Assembly (NCBI GenBank): GCA_036674765.1
Contig: JARVKI010000043.1
Span: 248,001 to 312,000 of the forward strand
Length of the DNA stretch: 64,000 nucleotides
From: Seiridium cupressi
Taxonomy: Eukaryota > Ascomycota > Sordariomycetes > Amphisphaeriales > Sporocadaceae
Direction of reading: 5' to 3'
Shown piece by piece: positions 1-10,412 of this stretch. The position numbers and the translations under genes are program-made. Position 1 is the stretch's first letter. Every line of letters begins with the position of its first letter. Below the pieces are notes generated by a model. It saw only the letters and a program-made list of their open reading frames with translations. It was not told where the DNA came from and did not search any database.

Positions 1-1577
1 AAGATGGTAAGCATTCGCTTCCACCGTTGCCTCGGGACAACGAATAAGGTGATGTCATATCCTCTTCCGAGAATGACGACATGTGACCGTGGACGTAATC
101 GACAAACACCTGGTTTGGGGCTCCATCGTTCCAGACTCGATTGTCATACTTAGATCGAGAGTTTCCGTTTCTTCGATCTACCGCATTAGTCATTTGGGTA
201 ATAGAGTCCATGGCTGGGCGTCCATTGATCTTCGTCGACTTCCGGGTTGTAGTGATAGGGCAGAAGAAATGAGGCAGCATGCGCATGGCCTTGAGTCTGT
301 TCTCTAGACCACGATGTTCTATCTTGTGCCACTTGTGCATAAGGTCGAGGGCATAGGGGGAGGATTTGTCCCAGAACGGGCTGGCACCATTCTCGTCGCG
401 GAATAATACGAAGTCGTTAAGGCGGCTCTCGAGGATATGTAAGAAGTTGGATGTCCTAGGGTTTTATGTTAGAGCTCTGCTTGCTTGGGGCGAGTTATAC
501 CCATGTACTCACAAGATGATGTAGCGGTTGGCGAGCTCCGTGTCTGTGTCATCAGCGTCGACTGATGCCAGGTTCCGCTTCTCTGCAAATTCCAAGAACT
601 TCATCAATCCATCAAGATGGGCCTGCGCAGCTGCTATATTTCCGAGGCAAACCTTGAAATGACAATCATCAGGTTAGCGCCAGCAAAGAGGGAAATGTTG
701 GTTGGTCGTACCTCTGACAAGCAAAGCGTACATGTCTGCCTGACGCAGAGCATGACTGTTTCGCGCTCGGCACATTCGAGCCAACTGTTGAGATTTCGGA
801 TGATCTCCAGCTTATGGAAGAGAAAGGCGGCCTGGAAAGTTTCCAAGTTGCCAACGTTCCAGGAGTAATGCAGGCCAGCAATAAGAAGTGTAGCCCGTAG
901 TGCATGCCTGTCTGTAATCGCTAGAGAAAGACTGCAGAACTCAGGTCAGTGGATACAGGGGGAGGTAGTAATCAGCTAGGTAGAGAAGACAGACCAATCC
1001 GCGGCACTACTTTCCAATTCCATCTCGCCCGAACCGAATTGGTGAACTAGGCGAGGACTGGTTAGCTAGAAACATCCTCTTCAGCCAATTCACCAGGGGT
1101 GTAGCTTACAATAATGGAATAGTTCCTTCGATTTGTAGGGCAGCGTAATAGGGAGTACGTCGAAAGGGTCCACAGCCGCGTCCCGATTCAATTCGCTGAT
1201 GGGGATCTTGCAATTGTTACTGACCAGCCATGGGGTCTGCTGACCGGGAAGTAACGGCTTCCTTCCTTGCACTCTACGATCACTACTCGGTAACCCAGCC
1301 GCGGCGTACTCACACTTCCTTTTACTAGTGACACAGTTCGTGCTATTGGACGAGCGTTAACGGATGTCGCAAGAGGCAAGGCTTGGACGCAGATAAGTGA
1401 ACGATTGCCATGGAACAGGAAGTCCGTCATCGCCACATAATAGACGGAAATCAAACTCATCGCTTACCATTTGGGCTGTTCCTCGTCACATCGTATATGA
1501 CGCTTCTTACAGGTCAAGCATCCCGCTCTGCTTCGGGTAGTCTCTTGGCGTTTTCTACCCACGTTTGGGGATTCCAT
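1..1577 (-). CDS. Zn2Cys6 fungal transcription factor, 3' end beyond window
   Basis: Putative nuclear DNA-binding regulator. Exon 1 (1577 to 1468) begins at an ATG and encodes the first three cysteines of the binuclear zinc cluster in RAGCLTCKKRHIRCDEEQPK. Splicing an intron at about 1467-1343 (donor GTAAGC, acceptor AATAG) joins it to CTNCVTSKRKCEY. The assembled spacing is C-x2-C-x6-C-x6-C-x2-C-x6-C, the Zn2Cys6 consensus, which fixes this splice. Further exons follow with introns near 1083-1060, 990-930, 712-675 and 510-455. They encode a typical fungal regulator middle region (FQAAFLFHKLEIIRNLNSW, then VCLGNIAAAQAHLDGLMKFLE), seen in PF11951-type proteins. Reading continues open to base 1, so the C-terminus is missing. 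It is divergent from the flavin monooxygenase at 2331, with a 753-bp shared upstream region, so local regulation is plausible but inferred. The inner exon borders are approximate. Confidence 0.82.
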
Positions 1578-2330
1578 GTGATTGAACTTCCCAGCTAATC
1601 GGAGGGGCTTTGGTTTGTGCGAGGTGGTACGATTATTTCGACTGACGGTGTGTACGACTGTCTGCTCGGCGAATAATGATGTTGAGTGGACGGACTGAGA
1701 GTCCAAGAACTTGGAGGAGCACACTCATCAGTCGGTGCAGGAGCCCATGCTTCAGCTAGGTACTTAGCCAGCCTTGGCGAGTGTGGACGCTCCGCTAATC
1801 CATTTCTAGAAGTATACTCGGCCCCTGCAAACAGCCCGCTCTTTACATAGACCCCCCTTGCATAGGCTTAAGTTGATTCGGCCTAGCCGCGTAAGCACCA
1901 ACCACGAGTAAGGTTTAGCACTGGTACAGTCAGATTTCAAGTACTCCACTCTTGAACGATCCGATCTTCCCAGCAGGCCAGTTATCCTACGGTGCAATGT
2001 CTACTGTAGCAAAATATGGAGCCGGGCTGAAATATATTCACCTGGTTATAAAAGTTCGGCCGCCCGAGCACCAAAGAAAGCATTAGAAATAATTTTACGC
2101 CTCGCAGATAGTCAACCTGTCGAGATTGGAGACTTCGGCATAATTCCACAACCAGCCTCCGAGACAGATCTCTCCTAACTATAAGAAGGCTGCCATTGCC
2201 ATACGATTGCGTTCCAAATCAGCAACAGCTTTGCTCTAGTGTATGCCTAGGTCCACAACGTTGTAGCCTTGGTGAGCCTCCTGATATCCTCACAGTAATC
2301 CTCCCTTTTTAGTAGGAATCTGTCAGCAAA
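1578..2330. promoter_or_regulatory. Shared divergent intergenic region
   Basis: This 753-bp stretch separates the ATG of the Zn2Cys6 regulator (minus) from that of the flavin monooxygenase (plus), so both promoters must lie here. A TATA-like TTATAAAAG is visible near 2045-2053 on the plus strand, next to a CGGCCG hexamer at about 2057-2062; CGG/CCG half-sites are what Zn2Cys6 proteins usually bind. No ORF in it resembles a gene. Confidence 0.4.
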
Positions 2331-4233
2331 ATGGAAGAGGACCTCCCTCCCGCCCCTCTCCCAAACCTCTCGCTCCACGATGGAGTGAAGAGCGAGGAAG
2401 TCGACCCGGTCCAGATCGTCACTGAATGGCTCGCCAAGATAGAGACTTGCCTCAAAGCGAAGGCATTTGACGATCTATCAGGCCTATTCATCGAGGACTG
2501 CTGGTGGAGAGACATAATAGGTTTGTCTTGGGATTGGACCACGAAGCATGGCCGCGACTCCATCAGTGAATATTTCACCAGCTCCCAAAACCTACCCACA
2601 AATCTCCAATGTCCCAAGACTGGAGGTCTGCAGCCCGCAATCCTAGACATGGGCGGATTGTTTTGGGTTCAAGGAGGCTTCTCATTCAAGCATCCCCACG
2701 GCGAGGGGAAGGGGTTCGTTCGACTGGCAAATACCAGGAATTCCGAATGGAAGGCTTGGACTGTCTTTACCCAGTTACTACAGCTAGACTTCCAGAAGGA
2801 GCTGGAAACCGAGAGAGCACAGCGAATTCCGACAACCATTGGTGATGGCAAACATGATAAACCAACCTTGGAGTTACAAGTCCTGGTTATAGGCGCAGGT
2901 AAGTGTTATATCATGCCTTTGCGCAATTAATACTAATTTATAGCCACAGGGCAAGCTGGACTCGCAATAGGTGCACACCTGAAGAACATGGGCATTCGAT
3001 CTCTGTTACTCGAAAAGAGTGCCCGTGTAGGGGATACATGGAGGAAGAGATATAGCTCTGTCGCTCTTCACACGCCACGATACACCGACTACTACCCCTT
3101 TCTGACGACGCCAGACACTTGGCCCCGCTACCTCCGTCAAGACAAGATCGCGGACTTTATGGAGCATTACAGTCAACTCATGGAGCTTGACATAATGTTG
3201 AACAGCACTGTGACCAAAGTGGAGTGTGATGAACAAGCGAGAATGTACTATGTCCAGGCACGAACCCCATCAGGACTGCAAATGCTTACCGCTCGCCATG
3301 TCGTTTTCGCTGCCGGGTTATTCTCTGACAAGGGCAACATTCCCGACATGCCCGGCCGAGAACTGTTTCAAGGCCAGCTGAACCACTCGAAAGATCACTA
3401 TTCAGCAAGCCAGATACCCGACCTTGACAACAAGAAGGTTGTTGTCATCGGCGTGGCTCAAGCGGACACGACCTTGCTCGGGATTTCGTATCACACGGAG
3501 CCAAGGACGTGACCATGATCCAGCGAAGCCCCATCATTTCCATATCCCTCAAAAGCCAAGAGCTTTTCTTGTTGAACCTCTGGGATACGGAGGGCATCAG
3601 CACCGAGGAAGCCGACGTGATCGGCAACTCATTGCCCACCCCGATCGTTAGGACTTTGAGCATCGGCATGACACAGATGATGTGTGCGCATGACAAGGAC
3701 ATGATCGATGGCCTCAAGAAGGCTGGCTTGGCAGTCAGGACAGGCGACGACGGCATCGGTCTGGCGGAATACCAGCTAGTCAGTGGCGGTCAGTTCTACA
3801 TTGACCAGGGGGCTAGCCAGATGATCATCGATGGGCGAATCAAGATTCGCAGGAGTGAGGGAGGCGTGAAAAGCCTTCATGTCAATGGCCTCACGCTTTA
3901 CGATGACACCAGTGTAGATGCGGACGTGGTTGTACTCGCTACTGGCTTCCATCGAAGTGTTGTGGATGTGAAAGACATCATGGGCGAAGATATTGCGAAG
4001 AAGGTCGGAAGGCTCACACGCCTCGACAAGGAGCAGGAGCGTATAGGCGTAAGTCTGATCCCTAACTCATGTGAGATTAGTCGCTAACTCTATTTTAGAC
4101 TTGGCGGCCGACGGGTATGCCTGGATTTTGGTATATGACAGGCAGCTTTCTATGGTGTCGTCAGTACTCTCTGGCACTTGCGCTGCAAATTGCAGCCGTC
4201 GAGCATGGGTTCAACAAGACACACTATGAGTAG
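2331..4233 (+). pseudogene. FAD/NAD(P)H flavin monooxygenase, one-base frameshift
   Basis: Flavin-containing monooxygenase family, in which FAD and NADPH drive oxygenation of small molecules. Exon 1 (2331-2898) gives an N-terminal NTF2/SnoaL-like region (about residues 20-150) and the start of the FAD-binding motif VLVIGAG. An intron (2899-2943) leads into ATGQAGLAIG, completing GxGxxG, followed by ARVGDTWRKRYSSVALHTPR. The second nucleotide-binding motif begins KKVVVIG near 3450, but there the frame breaks: the continuation (SSGHDLARDFVSHGAKDVTM) lies in another frame, so one base appears lost near 3452. That frame then runs to an intron at 4049-4099 and a last exon containing TWRPTGMPGFWYMTGSFLWC, with stop TAG at 4231-4233. 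Full length is near 600 residues, normal for this fungal group. Everything else looks intact, so the change is recent or a sequencing error. Confidence 0.85.
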
Positions 4234-4719
4234 GCCTGATTGAGATAGTTTATATTCCTTGCACATTGCCAATGCAGTTTAAGCCGACTCCATTTCTCCG
4301 CAAATCTTGAACGTTGTGAAGGTCCACTTAATGTATCTATTTGATCACGCACCAAGTGATCAGCCGGCTGATCAACGCCAGCGACCTCTCAGGTTAAGAA
4401 AATTACTGCACGGAATACCTTCCAGACCGCTTTTGTCTTAGGATCAATGATATAAAAGAGTCCATAACCTAGCCGAAAACTCAGGCCGGTCAGCTTCTTT
4501 GCGACTTCCGGTTAAACACTTTATAGTCTCGGTCCGCGTCTCCAGGTACATAGCCGAGATAGATACCTTACCCCCCACATACGGATAACGATATTGGACT
4601 GATAATCAATCTAGAGCTATAAGTACACACTGAAAGCACGTGGACCCATACCATGAAAACGCAGCATCTCCCGATGTGATCCTGGCTCTGAGACGACCAG
4701 CCACCATTTGGCAAAAGAG
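4234..4719. other. Intergenic gap, presumed carboxylesterase promoter
   Basis: This gap of 486 bp holds no convincing ORF. It should contain the 3' UTR of the monooxygenase gene and the promoter of the carboxylesterase. A near-palindromic stretch with TGATCA-type repeats lies near 4340-4375; no function can be assigned. Confidence 0.3.
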
Positions 4720-6748
4720 ATGGTTCAGTTATTGACCCAGATACTTGTTGCATGTACTTTTGCTACACGCGCTTTAACTTTAGTGACAAGAGACAATGCT
4801 ACCATGACTCCCCCAACAGTTGCGGTACTAAATAGGACTTACTATGGCGTCCGACATGAGGGCTATGGTCAAGATTTCTTCCTCGGGATGCCCTACGCGC
4901 AGCCACCTATCGGAGACCTCCGCCTCGGTACCCCACAGTCGCTGAACACGACATGGACTGAGACCAGGAATGCGACACAGTATGGAGCAATTTGCATAGG
5001 CACTGGGCAGACTGGCGAGGTCTCTGAGGACTGTTTGAGCATCAATATAATCCGTCCAACTGGTGTGGAAGAGTATGAAAATCTACCTGTGGCTGGTAAG
5101 GAAGACACCTCATGTGGTACCATATTGCACAGTCCTTGAGAACTAATGTTGTTGCAAAGTTTGGATTTATGGAGGAGGGTTTGTTTCAGGCGGTTCAGCG
5201 ATGCAGCAGTATAACCTGTCCTTTATCGTCGATCAGTCGGTTCAGATGGGCACGCCGATGATTGCAGTCAGTCTCAATTATAGGCTCCATTGTTGGGGCT
5301 ACATGTGGAGCAGAGAGATCCTGGAGGAAGGAGTTGCCAACTTGGGTTTCAGAGATCAAAGGCTGGCGCTGCATTGGATTCAAGAGAACATCGCAGCGGT
5401 AGGTCTAAGTCTATCCCCGGTAGATATGCGGGTTATCACAACTCATAATCCTAACCCCGGCGTTGTATAGTTTGGAGGAGACCCAGCCAAGGTCACAATC
5501 TGGGGCGAGAGCGCCGGCGGCCATAGTGTAGGCATTCAGCTGACAGCCTATGGCGGCCGCGATGACGGACTGTTTCGTGCGGCCATCAGTCAGAGCGGCG
5601 CTCCAAGTACCTACGACAGGTACCAGACCACCGAAGACTGGCAACCGTATTACGATGCCGTCGTGGACGCGGCCGGCTGTAGTAGCGCAAGTGACACTTT
5701 GGCCTGCCTACGCATGGTAGACACGACAGTTCTTACGAACATCTTCGCGAATGACTCAGTCATTCCTACCCATACACTAACAGGCACGACCGGACCTCAG
5801 TTCGTAAGCGTGATTGATGGCGACCTCATCCAAGGCAGCGGTACGACGCAGCTCCGAAATGGTCAGTTCGTCAAGGTTCCCTATCTGATTGGCGGTAACG
5901 CAGACGAGGGAACGAGCTTCTCGACCGCGGGTGCCGTAAATACAACCTCGGACTTCCTGGCCCTCGTGGAAAGTTGGGGAGTCGACAACAATACGGTCCA
6001 GACCTTCGCCGCGCTGTACCCCGACATTCCCGAGATCGGCATCCCGAAGACAATGGTAGGTCGTCCGCCGCCGGCTTTTGGATGGCAGTACAAACGTTCT
6101 GCGGCGTATGGAGGCGATATAAATATCCATGCGCCACGAAGATTGGCCAATCAGTTGTGGGCTGCGCATAATACGACGAGTTATAGCTACTGGTTCAATG
6201 TGGTGACCAAGGTAGCTGGACCTAATGAAGGGGTGCCTCATGCTGCGGAGGTGCCTTTCGTTTTCGACAACGTGCTCGGCACTGGCTATGATAAGGATGC
6301 AAACGTTTTCTTAGACGAGCCAGAGACATTCAGTGAGCTGGCGGTGATGATGAGCCGGATGTGGATCAGCTTCATAACAAATTTAGATCCCAACCATTAC
6401 CAGAGTAAGTCGATTTCTTCTTCATCATATTACATCAAAATTTGGAAGGAATACCCATACTACGAATGTAATTTGCTGATGCGCCTTACAGCGACGGAAA
6501 CACATTGGCCGGAGTATAGGCCAGATGCACCAAAGAACATGGTGTTTGACGTAAATACAACAGGTCTGGGGTATGCTGCGGATGACCTGTATCGAGCCGA
6601 GGCTATCGCATATATGAGCGACCGACTGGATATAGTTTTTGGGCATCAGTTTCGTTACTTCAGTTTCGCACAACGTACTATTACATTGCGAGTGACTATA
6701 CCCTACAGGTCACATACTGTATGCAAGCTTTTCAACTACTCTTCTTAG
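4720..6748 (+). CDS. Secreted type-B carboxylesterase/lipase
   Basis: Alpha/beta-hydrolase of the carboxylesterase type B family, hydrolysing carboxylic esters, probably outside the cell. Exons are 4720-5095, 5160-5398, 5471-6404 and 6492-6748 (601 residues); all three introns keep frame. The ATG at 4720 opens a signal peptide (MVQLLTQILVACTFATRALT). Family landmarks follow in order: FLGMPYAQPPIGDLRL, SEDCLSINI, the oxyanion-hole region VWIYGGGF, the nucleophile elbow GESAGG with Ser about residue 219, the acid-bearing GGNADEGTSF, and the His in GVPHAAEVPFVFDN. The C-terminal block PKNMVFDVNTTGLGY is also typical. The last 20-30 residues after DIVFGH look unlike the family and may read past an ancestral end. 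It lies between two oxidative genes, one frameshifted and one a remnant, and is itself apparently intact. Confidence 0.9.
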
Positions 6749-7293
6749 CTCCGATTTGTTAGCAGGAAGTCCATGACCAACTGCTGAGACTTTGAGCGAA
6801 ATTAGCTGTTCTCTGAAGTGTTCGAATAGGATAGTGGCGCCTAAGGCTTTGTCTTTCACATATACTGACGAATCCAACGCCACCTTGAAATGACAACTCC
6901 ATTTATTCAAGACGAGAGGTCAACGTCAAAATTGGTTCTGATAGACCGTGAAGAAGTAATGAATTGTAGATCAAAGGGCGAATGCAGCAAGGTCAACTTT
7001 TGCGCACCCATGCCAATTCCATCAAAAGCCTCTAGCATTGACTTGAGGGGAAAAAAAAGTTTTCTGTTTCGGCCCTGTAAGTGCACCAACGTCAATACTA
7101 CACTTGGGTTGGATGTCTTGCAGTCACGCCCAGAACAACAGTCCAAGGGATTAATACATGACAGTTGCAAATTCGAGCGAAACAGGGCACTTTCTACGCT
7201 CTAATTGGTACCCATTACAACAACGCATGCACTGGTGACACAGCAAGATAATTGAAATTCGCGTTGGGTGTTTGGCGAGTTCGCAATTGAGAT
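6749..7293. other. Intergenic gap upstream of the P450 remnant
   Basis: There is no supportable gene. A 104-codon open stretch at 6890-7204 has no recognisable motif and looks like chance. The missing N-terminal part of the P450 would be expected here, but I could not read any P450 helix motif in any frame. Confidence 0.4.
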
Positions 7294-7711
7294 TTGGGAA
7301 GAGTCGCACATGCACTTGATTCGTCTATGCAGCATTCGTCGGCCACCGATGCCCAATTGGGTACTAATGTACTGCACCATATGGCACCAGTATTCCCGCC
7401 AGTGGCTATTCGGCTTTGTAACGGTAACAGTATTTGTGTGGGGTTCGAGCGAACGTCGCCGGATGGCGACAGACTTCGCGTTTTAATCATCAACGACGTC
7501 AAGGACGCCCTCTACCCGTTCTTGTTCGGAGCACGCAAATGCATCGGAAAGAAGTGAGTGCTTATGCCGCGCCTGTACATCAGAAGATAGCTAATCACGT
7601 TGTTCTAGTCTCCCAAATATGGCGATGCGTATCATACTCGCGAGAATCATTTGGAACTCTGCCATGACACTGGTCCAGTCCTCAAAGACATGGTTGGAAA
7701 GGAGAAAGTGA
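7294..7711 (+). pseudogene. Cytochrome P450 C-terminal remnant
   Basis: Only the last quarter of a fungal cytochrome P450 is recognisable. One frame contains NVLHHMAPVFPPVAIRL, resembling the region after helix K that normally follows the ExxR motif (R-L-x-P-P-V). Further on is YPFLFGARKCIGK, the heme-binding loop FxxGxRxCxG with the cysteine ligand. A spliceable intron (about 7555-7610, donor GTGAGT, acceptor TTCTAG) joins this to NLPNMAMRIILARIIWN, the usual helix after the heme loop, and the frame ends at TGA 7709-7711. Between the two blocks roughly 50-60 family residues are missing, and no upstream helices (I helix, ExxR) are present. It cannot fold as a working enzyme. It probably belonged to the same oxidative gene group as the monooxygenase and esterase. 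Confidence 0.72.
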
Positions 7712-8430
7712 CAAGGGCCCTCTACAGCTCTATACGCCACCGCGAGTTAACTAGTTATCCCCAACTGTACCATTATGCAGAGAATATCTAGGTTAGCCAC
7801 CCTCGTCGACAGAATGCCTACGAGAGGTAATTCTTTCCTCTCACTCTTACATTTTACGTGGGGCTTATGGGGGGGATATATTGGGATACGGTACATACAA
7901 ACATTATCTCCGCACTGTGATGTAGTGGTTGTCATACCACCATTGAATGTGAGTTAAAGTAGAACGAACAATAGAGTAAGTCCACGATCATATGAGACAA
8001 TGGTCGCGTTTCCTCACAATTGAGAGTATGCTGTCGAGGGATCAGCCTTTCTTGTTTCATCAATCTGGCGTACATCGAAATATTCCCGTCTATATACCAT
8101 CATCTGTATGTCGACCCTGATTACGTGGTGGCATTTTAACACTTGTTTTAGCCGAGTCATGGTGCCGGCATCCCATTGCAGAACACTGCACTCCGTCGAT
8201 CAAAGCTCACATCCAAGATGACAGCAACATGGCGGTGTCGACAGTGAAGGTAAGGAAGAACGGTCTCTATAAGTTGTATTATTTGATATCCAATGCCCTT
8301 AAGATGCGCCCGCTATCCGGCCCAAATGCAGCTAAATTATCAAATATAAAGCGACAAACACCCCCAAATGCAACAACCATCAATGAAACTCTCCCATCTC
8401 CACGATTACACTAATCGCCAATTTCCAGCA
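7712..8430. other. Intergenic gap
   Basis: No gene is supported. A short open frame at 8229-8414 and fragments before it have no motif and AT-rich codon use. The 3' UTR of the secreted protein at 8431 lies at the right end. Confidence 0.35.
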
Positions 8431-9015
8431 TTAATATGCAATGAAGCTCAGGCCATTAGGCGTGCCCTGAGCAGGAGTCCATTGCCCAGCAAGATCCTGT
8501 CCAACAGTGACAACATCAAATTCACCGACCGCCACACTCTCCAAAACAACAGTGTAGCCAGCAGGGCAGGGGAACTGGTTGGCATAGACAAAGGGCACAG
8601 TAGGGTCGACGACAAAGTCTTCGCCGATGGCGACGAAGTCGATGCGGCCCAGATCCTGGTTGCGCAGGTTAGCGCTGGCTTGGGCGGCGAGGTCCTGGAT
8701 GCCGGTGCTGAAGAAGTCGAGATCGCCGGTGCCGACGACGGAGTCGGTGGCGTGCGCGGCGAGGAAGCGGCCCTGGCAGGTAAGGCCGGCAAGCGACTCT
8801 GGGAAGTCGATGGAGTAGAGGGTCGAAGTCTCAATGCCGTTGTTGCGTGCGGTGTTGGTGTTCAGGGCGAAGACGTTGTCCCCGGCAATGACATCGTGAG
8901 AGGCGAGCTCGCTGGGGAGGATGGTGTATTTGGCGTTGTCCTGGAGGGCGCGGAGAGAAGTGGAGCGAGCGCTGACGGCGGCGATGAGGAGAGCGGCAGC
9001 AGTGAAGGTCTTCAT
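8431..9015 (-). CDS. Small secreted protein, family not recognised
   Basis: A single-exon gene of 194 residues. The ATG at 9015 starts a clear signal peptide (MKTFTAAALLIAAVSARS), so the product is probably exported or cell-wall associated. The mature part is rich in Val, Ala, Asp and Gly with alternating hydrophobic residues, suggesting a beta-rich fold. It has only two cysteines (GLTCQGRF and NQFPCPAGY), which could form one disulfide. Codon use is GC-rich at third positions and the opposite strand stays open over almost the same span, a usual side effect of such bias. A TATA-like TATATAAC lies about 150 bp upstream. I cannot name the family; But2-like or hydrophobic surface proteins of similar size are possibilities without motif support. 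There is no close partner gene. Confidence 0.75.
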   Translation of the reverse strand: MKTFTAAALLIAAVSARSTSLRALQDNAKYTILPSELASHDVIAGDNVFALNTNTARNNGIETSTLYSIDFPESLAGLTCQGRFLAAHATDSVVGTGDLDFFSTGIQDLAAQASANLRNQDLGRIDFVAIGEDFVVDPTVPFVYANQFPCPAGYTVVLESVAVGEFDVVTVGQDLAGQWTPAQGTPNGLSFIAY

Positions 9016-9902
9016 TTTGATGTTTGGTATTATGAAGTAGTTATTAATTAGTGATTGAAATGAAATGAGATGAGATGAAGAAGATTGAAAGGAAAACTGG
9101 CTTGCTGACTGTGTACTGTGATGAATGATGTTCCGAAAGACCTGACGATATCAGATTATCACCAAGTTATATACACTTTCGATGCCCATATCTTACACGC
9201 GAACTACCATATTGAAGAAGCCATCGTGAGATTCTATTTTTGCAGATCATTACCAAAGTGACTGAGCCTCACCAAGCTTGACAAGCCTCATTTGCCCAGC
9301 TTCGACTGTATTCGCAGCCGATTGGCTTTTTTCCCACAGACGATGGGCTAATGATACTTGGCAGAGGACATCATTGGCTGAAGTCTTGATAGGATGGCCG
9401 TTTGCAGTAGGTTTCTTCTAGGCTACTGCACCGCCTCAACGGCTGGGGAATTCTCCGACGATTGGAGACACGGCCGCTCCATGGTTTGGAGTAAGAGTTT
9501 AGGTTAGTTAAGTGCTGGTGTCAGCACCACAAGGTGCTAAGCACAGCCTACAAGCGATGTAGCTTAGCTCACTTACGTCCAGCGCATTTGCGCAGCTAGA
9601 GCCCTCCAGAATCTTGCGCCCATATTCCCCACAAGTAAGCCGTAAGATCCCTTTCGTTAGACGACCTTGTGTGAACCATTCAGAGTTCAACAACGATAAA
9701 TCATGAAGTCATTCAGCTGGGCTATCTTGCCGTGTAAGCCATGCCTAATTAGTATCGTACTTTCACTACGTTGCATTTATTGTCCGTTCTGGGTTCATGT
9801 CTCCAATGCCCCTCCACCAACACCGAGACGCCTCAAGGACATCACAACACTAAGCGATTTCGAGAGCCATCATATGATCACCACCCCTGATCAATGAACG
9901 GC
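9016..9902. promoter_or_regulatory. Upstream region of secreted-protein gene
   Basis: The element GTTATATA (9166-9173, read TATATAAC on the minus strand) is a likely TATA box about 150 bp before the ATG at 9015. A short GAAAT/GAGAT pentamer run lies at 9055-9080, in the presumed 5' UTR. The rest, up to the tRNA terminator, holds no supportable gene; open frames at 9508-9693 and 9703-9897 lack motifs. Confidence 0.4.
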
Positions 9903-9907
9903 AAAAA
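9903..9907 (-). terminator. RNA polymerase III terminator (T5)
   Basis: AAAAA on the plus strand, that is TTTTT on the tRNA strand, 23 bases after the tRNA 3' end. A T-run of this length is the normal polymerase III stop. Confidence 0.7.
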
Positions 9908-9930
9908 GGATGCCCGGTAGGGCTGTTATC

Positions 9931-10011
9931 CTCTCGATCGGGGAATTGAACCCCGGTCTCCAGCGAGCTGTCAATGACAAGCTGGCATACTGACCACTAT
10001 ACTAATCGAGA
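9931..10011 (-). tRNA. tRNA-Asp (anticodon GTC) with 9-nt intron
   Basis: Reading the minus strand from 10011, TCTCGAT pairs perfectly with ATCGAGA near the 3' end (7-bp acceptor stem, discriminator G at 9931). The D arm is TAGTATAGTGGTCAGTA, the eukaryotic Asp form with the A box. The anticodon stem is CCAGC/GCTGG and its loop begins TTGTCA, giving anticodon GTC. Sixteen bases lie between the stem halves, so about 9 nt form an intron just 3' of the anticodon. The T arm is CGGGG-TTCAATT-CCCCG and carries the B box. Length 81 nt equals 72 plus 9. Introns in this tRNA occur in filamentous ascomycetes. Confidence 0.93.
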
Positions 10012-10412
10012 TGAGACAGGTTTCCACAAGTTGTGGTTGAAGGGCGGCAAGCTATTACGGTAGAATATGCGAGCAGACTTTTCACCAGGATCCACTGCTG
10101 CGTTGGTAACACGCAGCAATCAGGGACGGTTGATACTGAGGTGAGTAAATTGGTCGGTGACGAGATCCACCCTGGCCATAGAGAAGTTGAAGGTCGTTAT
10201 TTGATGCTATGGTCGTATGCCTTGGAATCATGTCACACGTAAGGCCTGATGGGCGATGACATTGAGTCTGACTGGCTTAGAACTACAGTAGCCTAGCTGA
10301 CCAGTCCAGTGGTGCCGATGGTCTGTACCCTACATCCTACATGTACTCATCATGCGAAATATACACTTCCCAACTGTGAGATTGGCGCAGTCCTGGGCAG
10401 ATCGCACATGCA
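10012..10412. other. Gap between tRNA and next gene
   Basis: It contains no supportable coding region. It includes the tRNA 5' flank at its left and the 3' UTR of the minus-strand gene at its right. Confidence 0.35.

Noticed and set aside
8368..9051. 227-codon plus-strand frame over the small secreted protein gene
   Set aside because: It is a shadow caused by GC-rich codon use; the minus strand has a signal peptide and ATG.
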